Source: an uncultured Clostridia bacterium | GTDB taxonomy: Bacteria > Bacillota > Clostridia > Christensenellales > UBA1242 | DNA: 9,583 bases | Direction: 5' to 3' | Assembly (NCBI GenBank): GCA_947628195.1 | Contig: CANQZB010000030.1 | Span: 1 to 9,583, forward strand | In this document: positions 1 to 4,958 of the stretch, one piece after another | How the letters are laid out: the number at the start of each line of letters is the position of its first letter | Numbering within the stretch: the stretch's first letter is position 1 | Position numbers and translations under genes: made by a program | Notes under the pieces: model-generated | What the model was told of the DNA's origin: nothing | The model's input: only the letters and a program-made list of their open reading frames with translations | The model's database searches: none

Positions 1-3
1 CCT

Positions 4-24
4 AAAAACCCCTATAAAATAGGG
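4..24 (-). terminator. Rho-independent terminator closing the integrase / sigma-like operon
   Basis: Read on the minus strand, CCCTA (24-20), a five-base loop and TAGGG (14-10) form a stem followed by G and a run of five T (8-4). It lies about 105 bases past the stop of the sigma-like gene. On the plus strand the same stem is followed by TGTTTT, so it could work both ways, for example for a tRNA transcript coming from the left. The stem is short, and the window edge cuts off anything beyond. Confidence 0.55.
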
Positions 25-129
25 TGTTTTGGGCAAAGAAAAAAGCAATTTGAGTCTATTCCTTATCCTGCTTACTAAAAATTGCTATAAATATTCCCAA
101 ATTTGCTTGTTTTTGCTGCTTTATCAAGT

Positions 130-897
130 TTATAAAGTGGTGCCCATATTATCTTTTGGAATTTCCAAATCTGCTGGGACATTCAATGTATTGGTTTTGT
201 TTATATCTAAATTTAAATAATCTAGAAATTGTTTCACAGTTCTATTCATATATGTAAATAAATTTTTTTGCTTTTCATCAATTTCAATGCCGAGAGAGCT
301 TATCATTTTTAGCATTTGTGTATTTTCCTTAACCAAGTTGTAAACATTGTTTAAATTTATTTTTAACCCATCTTGGCCATCAATTTGTTTGGCAATTCTT
401 TTTAAATCAAAATCAAATTCTCGTTTATGTCTTTTGTATAAATCCGTTTCAATAAATTCGTTGTCGGTATAAAAATAATAAGTTAAGTGAAGCATGGCTG
501 TTTTTTTAAGTTGAGATATGGCGCTTTCACTTGTTTTTAATTCATGAGCAATTTGCTTTTGATTTTTTTGGTTTACAAAAACATTTTTAATTAACTTTTG
601 TTCGCTTTCTTTAAGTTTTGAAACAATTTTCCAAACTAGTTTATAAAGATTTTTAGTCTTTTCATCTAAATTGTCATTGTTTGCTTCATTATATGCGATT
701 GTTTCCTCTAGACATATGTTCTCGCCATCATCATTTGTATAGATTGGGGTTTCTAGCGATAAAATGTAATAATCATATATATTTTGGTGCCTTCTTAACC
801 ATTTGTCATTGGCAAGCAAAAATTTAGCAACTTCATCTGTTACTTCAATATCTATAAATTCTTTATGGATTCTGTCGTAATAATGAATTATTCTCAC
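130..897 (-). CDS. Sigma-70 region-4-like helix-turn-helix protein of a mobile element
   Basis: Probable small DNA-binding regulator of 255 aa. With GTG at 897 as start, residues about 95-138 look like a sigma-70 region 4 helix-turn-helix: helix LKESEQKLIKNVF, then QKQIAHELKTSESAISQLKK. The N-terminus (HYYDRIHKEFIDIEVTDEVAKFL) resembles the start of sigma-like proteins that accompany integrases in Clostridia mobile elements. That resemblance is from memory of the family, not a search. The remaining ~115 residues are charged and helical, and I recognise no domain in them. A TTG at 945, two bases after the integrase stop, opens the frame 16 codons earlier. I prefer GTG because the family homology begins there and a strong -10 box lies inside the extra stretch. 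No Shine-Dalgarno precedes either start. It sits directly downstream of the integrase, so it may regulate element genes or excision. Confidence 0.7.
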   Translation of the reverse strand: MRIIHYYDRIHKEFIDIEVTDEVAKFLLANDKWLRRHQNIYDYYILSLETPIYTNDDGENICLEETIAYNEANNDNLDEKTKNLYKLVWKIVSKLKESEQKLIKNVFVNQKNQKQIAHELKTSESAISQLKKTAMLHLTYYFYTDNEFIETDLYKRHKREFDFDLKRIAKQIDGQDGLKINLNNVYNLVKENTQMLKMISSLGIEIDEKQKNLFTYMNRTVKQFLDYLNLDINKTNTLNVPADLEIPKDNMGTTL

Positions 898-903
898 AAA
901 AGA

Positions 904-912
904 ATTATAACA
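904..912 (-). promoter_or_regulatory. Extended -10 promoter element before the sigma-like gene
   Basis: On the minus strand TGTTATAAT (912-904) is a perfect extended -10 box (TGnTATAAT). No good -35 is present at 16-18 bases. The six bases TCTTTT then lead straight to GTG at 897, so the expected +1 falls on the start codon and the mRNA would be leaderless. It overlaps the upstream TTG-started reading frame. Confidence 0.45.
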
Positions 913-947
913 TAAATAGTGTGTAAAAATTAGAACAACTGACAAAA

Positions 948-1886
948 TTATACAACATTCAACAATTTGCCCATTTTGTTCATCATTTCGGTTTTGTAAG
1001 ATAGCATTGAGTGGGTATATCTACTCAAAGTAATTACAGGGTTTTTGTGCCCTAAAATTTCTGATAAAGTTTTAACATCCATACCCATTTCAATTGCTCG
1101 TGTTGCAAAAGTATGGCGAAGAGAGTGAAAGTTTTTATAAGAAATATTTAATTTTTTTAAAATTCTTTCATATGTTTTTTGATAGGCACGCGGACCAACT
1201 ATTCCACCAGTTCTAGTAGAAATAACGAAATTTGAGTGAGAACTCTTTTTAATTTTCTTTAACATTTCTATTAGTTGCTTTGGCAAAGGGATAATTCTGG
1301 TTGAAGTTTTTGTTTTAGGCTTATCAATAACAATTCGAGGTACACCATTTTGCTTAATTCTATAAGCGGTTTTTGAAATTGACATTATTCCTGTTACAAA
1401 ATCAATATCATCCCAAGAAAGAGCCAACAATTCACCCAAGCGTATTCCAGAGTAAAGGCAAATAACAATTCCAATGTAATTTCTTTTCTTATTGTTTAAA
1501 CAATATTTTTCCAACTTTTCTTGTTCTTGCCTTTCAAATGCGGTCACCGGTTTTTCGGTTGCTTGCGGCAATTTAATTTTGCCTGCAAATTCTCGGTTAA
1601 TAATCTCTAGCGATTTTGCTTGTGTAAGTGCGCCTTTCAAAACATTTACAATTCCTATAACCGAATTGTTGGCTATGGCAGTGCCATTGTTTAAATTTCC
1701 TGTTTCAAGTTCACTTAGCACAAAATCTTGTAGAGTAGTGGCAGATAAATCATCTAATTCAAAATTGCCAAGTTTTGGATTGATGTGTTTTTCTATGATA
1801 TATTTGTATCTATCATAGGTGCGGAGTTTGACCGCGTGCTTGGTATATTTGTTTAACCATATATCAAGCCATTCATTAAGTTTCAT
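948..1886 (-). CDS. Tyrosine recombinase / integrase
   Basis: Site-specific recombinase of 312 aa, expected to integrate and excise the element. The N-terminal ~110 residues are a helical core-binding (SAM-like) domain. The catalytic domain follows, with all expected residues visible: R149 in SGIRLGELLAL, K191 or K193 in KPKTKTSTR, H254 and R257 in HSLRHTFATR, H280 in LGHKNP, and the nucleophile Y290 in SRYTHS. Unlike Tn916 Int (about 400 aa) it starts directly with the core-binding domain, with no separate N-terminal arm-binding domain. ATG at 1886 is preceded by AAGGAGT (1898-1892). The sigma-like gene follows after 2-51 bases depending on its start. The leader holds two hairpins (1903-1917 and 1922-1959). 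A TATAAT lies at 2002-1997 on this strand but has no convincing -35. The tRNA-Ile fragment at 8091-8135 is the likely product of this enzyme, although that link is inferred. Confidence 0.95.
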   Translation of the reverse strand: MKLNEWLDIWLNKYTKHAVKLRTYDRYKYIIEKHINPKLGNFELDDLSATTLQDFVLSELETGNLNNGTAIANNSVIGIVNVLKGALTQAKSLEIINREFAGKIKLPQATEKPVTAFERQEQEKLEKYCLNNKKRNYIGIVICLYSGIRLGELLALSWDDIDFVTGIMSISKTAYRIKQNGVPRIVIDKPKTKTSTRIIPLPKQLIEMLKKIKKSSHSNFVISTRTGGIVGPRAYQKTYERILKKLNISYKNFHSLRHTFATRAIEMGMDVKTLSEILGHKNPVITLSRYTHSMLSYKTEMMNKMGKLLNVV

Positions 1887-1902
1887 AATTTACTCCTTTT
1901 AA

Positions 1903-1917
1903 GCAAACATCGTTTGC
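1903..1917 (-). promoter_or_regulatory. Small perfect hairpin / inverted repeat just before the integrase RBS
   Basis: GCAAAC (1903-1908) and GTTTGC (1912-1917) form a perfect 6-bp inverted repeat around a 3-base centre. It ends four bases before the run containing the integrase Shine-Dalgarno. It could be an operator for a repressor or a hairpin affecting integrase translation. Neither role is shown by the sequence alone. Confidence 0.35.
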
Positions 1918-1921
1918 GTTT

Positions 1922-1959
1922 GAGAAAGAATAGTTTATATGTTTTAAAAATTCTTTCTC
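1922..1959 (-). repeat. 10-bp perfect inverted repeat in the integrase leader
   Basis: GAGAAAGAAT (1922-1931) and ATTCTTTCTC (1950-1959) are perfect inverted copies separated by 18 AT-rich bases. The repeat lies between a TATAAT on the minus strand (2002-1997) and the integrase start, so it would be transcribed in the integrase leader if that promoter is used. No T run follows, so it is not a normal terminator. Confidence 0.45.
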
Positions 1960-2070
1960 TTTAATTAATTTAAAACTTTTTGTTGGTGCCCTCAATATTA
2001 TAAGGACATCTATCAACTAAAAATTAAGGCAGTAAATTTATGTTTTTAAAAATTTTTTAAATTTTTTTAT

Positions 2071-2108
2071 AAAAAGACCACCTACTTTTATAGTAAATGG
2101 TCTCTTTT
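2071..2108. terminator. Bidirectional terminator-like hairpin upstream of the methyltransferase cassette
   Basis: AGACCACCTAC (2075-2085) pairs with GTAAATGGTCT (2093-2103) with a two-base mismatch. A runs (2071-2075) lie on one side and CTTTT on the other, so on the minus strand the hairpin is followed by TTTTT. It lies between two divergent genes, where no terminator is needed. Its arms recur at 4282-4310 at the other end of the cassette. Confidence 0.5.
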
Positions 2109-2163
2109 CTCCAAATTACGAAATAATTATAACACATTTTAAAAAAAATTAAAACAATTTCCA

Positions 2164-2190
2164 CCAAATTTATGATTTTTATTAATTTGG
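2164..2190. repeat. Inverted repeat in the presumed cassette promoter region
   Basis: CCAAATT (2164-2170) and AATTTGG (2184-2190) are perfect 7-bp inverted copies with a 13-base spacer. A second short one, GTTCT (2227-2231) / AGAAC (2238-2242), follows. Both lie in the 170 bases before the methyltransferase start, where an autoregulatory site could sit. I found no clear sigma-A promoter here (only TATAAA at 2214-2219 without a good -35). The rest of 1960-2268 is featureless AT-rich sequence. Confidence 0.25.
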
Positions 2191-2268
2191 GTAAGAATAA
2201 TTCTGGCAGTAATTATAAAAATAGGCGTTCTTTTATTAGAACAAAGATGGCGTAAAAAAGGTCTCTTT

Positions 2269-2275
2269 AAAAGGA
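2269..2275 (+). promoter_or_regulatory. Ribosome binding site that decides the methyltransferase start
   Basis: AAAAGGA ends five bases before ATG at 2281. The in-frame ATG at 2275 would overlap this site and has no Shine-Dalgarno of its own at a normal distance, so 2281 is chosen. Confidence 0.6.
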
Positions 2276-2280
2276 TGCTT

Positions 2281-3213
2281 ATGGTAAAACAAAATGAATC
2301 TTTAAATAGAGCTAAAAACACAAAAAATGATGAATTTTATACTCTAATTTCAGATATCGAAAATGAGTTATCTAATTATGATTTTGAACAGTTTAAAGAC
2401 AAAAAAGTATATTGCAATTGTGATGATCCGACATGGAGTAATTTCTTTAAGTTTTTTACTAAATGGGGGAAACGCATGGGAATAAAAGAGATACACTTCA
2501 CAAACTATGCAAATACAAAAAGGATTTGGAATAAACAATTGACATTGTTCGAATCGTTTGACTTAAAGGATAGCGCCGATGATGATAAAGCGGGCACCGC
2601 ACATCATTGGATTTATGATCCTGTAAGAGATAAGTTAACCAAAAAGAAATTAAAAGGTAACGGTGATTTTCAAAGTTCTGAGTGTTTAAAGATATTGCAA
2701 CAATGCGATATAGCCGTAACAAATCCTCCATTTAGTTTGTTAACTCAATATTTAAAAATAATTATTGAAAATGACAAAAAATTCTTGATTATAGGTAACG
2801 AAAACGAAATTGCTAGCCGTTCTTGGTGTTCTTATTTTGAAAACAATAAATTATGGTTAGGATACACGCACCCTAAACAATTTATTGATATAAATGGGAA
2901 CATTAAAAAATTGGGATTTGTTTGTTGGTTTACTAATCTTGATGTTACATATCGAAGTCGGCCAATGGTTTTGCATCAGCAGGATTTGTCTCAGTTCAGT
3001 AAGTATGACAACTATGACGCTATAGAAATTCCTAAAACAAAATTAATACCCGAAAATTATTGGGGTAATATGGGAGTGCCTATATTTTTCGTTGAAAAAT
3101 TTTGCCCACAGCAGTTTGAAATTGTTGATTCTTCTTCCGCATACGGAAAAGTCCCAGAGATAAATGGATGCAAGTTGTATAGAAGGATTATTATAAGGAG
3201 AAAAAGATCATGA
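2281..3213 (+). CDS. EcoRI-family adenine-specific DNA methyltransferase
   Basis: Predicted N6-adenine DNA methyltransferase of 310 aa using S-adenosylmethionine. It resembles the M.EcoRI family (326 aa for M.EcoRI). The family N-terminus is visible as LNRAKNTKNDEFYT (residues 8-21, DEFYT at 17-21). A region around CNCDDPTWSNF (45-55) stands where the cofactor-binding motif is expected. The catalytic motif IV is NPPF at 148-151, within CDIAVTNPPFSLL. Downstream, GNENEIASR and YWGNMGVPIFFVEKF also look typical of the family. The stop overlaps the start of the DUF262-HNH gene by four bases (ATGA), so the two are translationally coupled. The obvious role is to mark host DNA so that the partner nuclease spares it, or alternatively to license that nuclease. 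Target sequence cannot be read from the protein. The gene is intact. Confidence 0.88.
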   Translation: MVKQNESLNRAKNTKNDEFYTLISDIENELSNYDFEQFKDKKVYCNCDDPTWSNFFKFFTKWGKRMGIKEIHFTNYANTKRIWNKQLTLFESFDLKDSADDDKAGTAHHWIYDPVRDKLTKKKLKGNGDFQSSECLKILQQCDIAVTNPPFSLLTQYLKIIIENDKKFLIIGNENEIASRSWCSYFENNKLWLGYTHPKQFIDINGNIKKLGFVCWFTNLDVTYRSRPMVLHQQDLSQFSKYDNYDAIEIPKTKLIPENYWGNMGVPIFFVEKFCPQQFEIVDSSSAYGKVPEINGCKLYRRIIIRRKRS

Positions 3214-4283
3214 ATTATCAAATAGCTATTAGAACAATTCAAGATTTGTTAAATGACAAAAAATATTTAACAAATATAAATATGCAAAGGAAATATATTT
3301 ACAGTCATGAGCAAGCAAAATTTCTTTTAGACAGTATACAGAAAAAAATTCCCATTCCCGCAATATATCTTTGGGATAACGATGATGGTACATACAATGT
3401 TTTGGATGGAAAGCAAAGAATTACCGTTATGAGAATTTATGAAAATCCAAATTATTTAGGAAATCCTATAAATTTTTTTATAGATTTTATGGACAAAAGT
3501 GAATTTTATAAGTATGAAATTCCTGTAATAATATGCTCAGGAACAGAAGAAGAAAAAATTGAAACGTTTTATCGGATTAATACCACAGCAGTTAAATTAA
3601 CAGAATTCGAAATTATGAATGCTTTATATCAAGGTGTATTTGTTGAGGAATTCGGTAATTGGGGAGAAAATGTTTCTACATTTGAGGCCAAATTATTCGG
3701 TAGTGATAAGCGAGGAAATAATTGTATCAAAGCTCTTAACCTTTTTACAAATGACACTAGAAATTATTTTAATCACAATAGGAATGTTAGTTTTGTTAAT
3801 GGTTTGAAAAAACAAATAGATAAATTGATCTCAGATACAAACCAAATTTTTGCAAAATACAATAACGATTTGTACATATTGTCGAAAATCATTTTGGAAA
3901 ATTCTAATAATTCTAGTATAATCAATTCTTGGAAATTAAACTCTAGTAAAATTGTAAATTTGTTTAACGAGTATTTGGCTAATGGGCAACTTAGTATTGC
4001 ACCTTCAAAAGAAAGTTTTTACAAAGAGTTATTAAATTGTTATGAAACGACTGGGCTAGACAGTAAACGTTTTTTTACAAAAGATGATAAAATATTAATG
4101 TACAAAGGCCTCCGAGACGGAGAATCAAAAGGTAAAAAATTATGTCCTGATTGCGGTAAAGAATTTTCCTTTGATGAATTCGAGATAGATCATTATAAGG
4201 CTTGGAGTACGGGCGGAAGAACATCTCTTGATAATGCTCAATTATTGTGTAAGTCATGCAATGCTAAGAAAAATAATAAATAG
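3210..4283 (+). CDS. DUF262 (ParB-like) - HNH nuclease, likely restriction partner of the methyltransferase
   Basis: Protein of 357 aa with two recognisable parts. The N-terminal DUF262 domain, related to GmrS, SspE and other type IV-like nucleases, carries NMQRKYIYS (24-32), the IPIPAIYLW strand, and the NTP-binding motif DGKQR (66-70, family form DGQQR). The middle (about 150-300) is helical without known motifs. The C-terminus is a compact zinc-bound HNH nuclease: CPDC (312-315), EIDH with the general-base H328, N342, and CKSCN (347-351). This is a classical HNH rather than the DUF1524 domain found in GmrSD. AAGGAG (3195-3200) lies nine bases before ATG at 3210, and the start overlaps the methyltransferase stop. 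A terminator begins inside its stop codon, so the two genes form a complete operon. The likely role is cleavage of invading DNA that lacks, or carries, a particular modification. No PD-(D/E)XK EcoRI-like enzyme is present. Confidence 0.85.
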   Translation: MNYQIAIRTIQDLLNDKKYLTNINMQRKYIYSHEQAKFLLDSIQKKIPIPAIYLWDNDDGTYNVLDGKQRITVMRIYENPNYLGNPINFFIDFMDKSEFYKYEIPVIICSGTEEEKIETFYRINTTAVKLTEFEIMNALYQGVFVEEFGNWGENVSTFEAKLFGSDKRGNNCIKALNLFTNDTRNYFNHNRNVSFVNGLKKQIDKLISDTNQIFAKYNNDLYILSKIILENSNNSSIINSWKLNSSKIVNLFNEYLANGQLSIAPSKESFYKELLNCYETTGLDSKRFFTKDDKILMYKGLRDGESKGKKLCPDCGKEFSFDEFEIDHYKAWSTGGRTSLDNAQLLCKSCNAKKNNK

Positions 4284-4316
4284 ACCACCTATTCAAACGA
4301 TAGATGGTCTTTTTTT
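4282..4316 (+). terminator. Rho-independent terminator of the methyltransferase/nuclease operon
   Basis: AGACCACCTA (4282-4291) pairs with TAGATGGTCT (4301-4310) with one mismatch. The loop is nine bases and six T follow directly. The stem starts within the TAG stop codon. The arms match the hairpin at 2075-2103. The loop also contains TCAAACGATAG, which returns in inverted form at 4417-4427. Confidence 0.85.
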
Positions 4317-4416
4317 GAATGGTTTTTAAAAAATTTTATTAAATCTTACTAGATTTTTGCACTTTTTATTAAAAATTAAAGGTCTAATTTTGAAAACTTA
4401 AATATTTTTTCTACAC

Positions 4417-4453
4417 CTATCGTTTGATTTGATGTAAAGTTCTAAATTATAAA
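4417..4453 (+). promoter_or_regulatory. Candidate promoter of the SLOG gene with overlapping inverted-repeat arm
   Basis: TTGATT (4424-4429), an 18-base spacer and TATAAA (4448-4453) make a plausible sigma-A promoter about 40 bases before the SLOG start. CTATCGTTTGA (4417-4427) overlaps the -35 and is a perfect 11-bp inverted copy of 4293-4303. The preceding intergenic stretch (4317-4416) is plain AT-rich sequence. Confidence 0.4.
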
Positions 4454-4477
4454 AAAATCAACTATTTTGGTCTTTAT

Positions 4478-4483
4478 AAAGGA
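4478..4483 (+). promoter_or_regulatory. Ribosome binding site that decides the SLOG gene start
   Basis: AAAGGA lies seven bases before ATG at 4491. An upstream in-frame TTG at 4467 would place this site inside the coding region and has no Shine-Dalgarno, so it is rejected. Confidence 0.65.
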
Positions 4484-4490
4484 CATTATT

Positions 4491-4937
4491 ATGGAAGAAA
4501 ACAAAATAGTTGCTTTCGCAGGGCATAGATACGAGTGGCAAAACATTGGTGTGGAAAATAAACTTGAGAATATTTTGGAAGAATTAATAAATCTAGGTTA
4601 TACGATTTTTTATGATGGACATTATGGTGCTTTTGATAAAAAATGCAGAGATGCAGTTGTGAGATTAAAATCTAAATATCCACAAATAAAACTTTATTAT
4701 ATTCAAACTTATTATAAACACAAAAAAGAAGATAATTTCTTATCTTCCATTTACGATGGCGCAATTTACCCAGATATTGAAGAATATTATTTCAAGCAAA
4801 AAATCACAAAGCGCAACGAGTGGATTGTCGACCATTGTGATATTTTAGTTTGCCACATTGAAGAAACTTATAAAAGCGGAGCCTACAAAATGGTTAAATA
4901 TGCGAAAAAATGCAATAAGCATATAATTGATATTTAA
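4491..4937 (+). CDS. SLOG-fold (DUF1273 / YpsA-like) nucleotide-binding protein
   Basis: Small Rossmann-like protein of 148 aa. The N-terminal strand and loop KIVAFAGHR (5-13) match the F-x-GHR signature of DUF1273-type SLOG proteins. This is followed by a helix, GYTIFYDGHYGAFDKKCRDAV with the ligand-loop type glycine/aspartate pattern, YPQIKLYYI, and RNEWIVDHCDILVCHIEE near residue 115-130. It ends with a GAYKMVKYAKK helix and a final strand. SLOG domains bind nucleotide-derived ligands or act on them. In the Thoeris protein ThsA a SLOG domain senses an NAD-derived signal and switches on a SIR2 domain. Here the protein stands alone and converges with the SIR2-Argonaute gene, with 20 bases between their stops. 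It may be a sensor or processing factor for NAD-derived molecules, but this is inference from fold and neighbourhood. No membrane segment or signal peptide is visible. Confidence 0.75.
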   Translation: MEENKIVAFAGHRYEWQNIGVENKLENILEELINLGYTIFYDGHYGAFDKKCRDAVVRLKSKYPQIKLYYIQTYYKHKKEDNFLSSIYDGAIYPDIEEYYFKQKITKRNEWIVDHCDILVCHIEETYKSGAYKMVKYAKKCNKHIIDI

Positions 4938-4958
4938 ATTATTTGTATTTTATCAATT
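4925..4958. terminator. Weak AT-rich inverted repeat between the convergent genes
   Basis: AATTGATA (4925-4932) and TATCAATT (4951-4958) are perfect inverted copies around an 18-base AT-rich loop. They span the convergent stops of the SLOG and SIR2-Argonaute genes. This is the only structure that could end both transcripts, but it has little GC and no clear T run. Confidence 0.25.

Noticed and set aside
29..220. 63-residue plus-strand frame at the left edge
   Set aside because: It overlaps the terminator and the end of the sigma-like gene on the other strand, has no Shine-Dalgarno and shows no protein-like pattern.
130..945. TTG at 945 as the start of the sigma-like protein
   Set aside because: It adds 16 hydrophobic residues unlike the family start, has no Shine-Dalgarno, and spans a perfect extended -10 box. 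It remains possible through coupling to the integrase stop.
1492..1818. 108-residue frame opposite the integrase
   Set aside because: It is the antisense shadow of a gene whose catalytic residues are all in place.
1960..2268. CRISPR-like or phage-origin repeats in the intergenic region
   Set aside because: Only A/T runs and short inverted repeats are present; there are no regularly spaced direct repeats.
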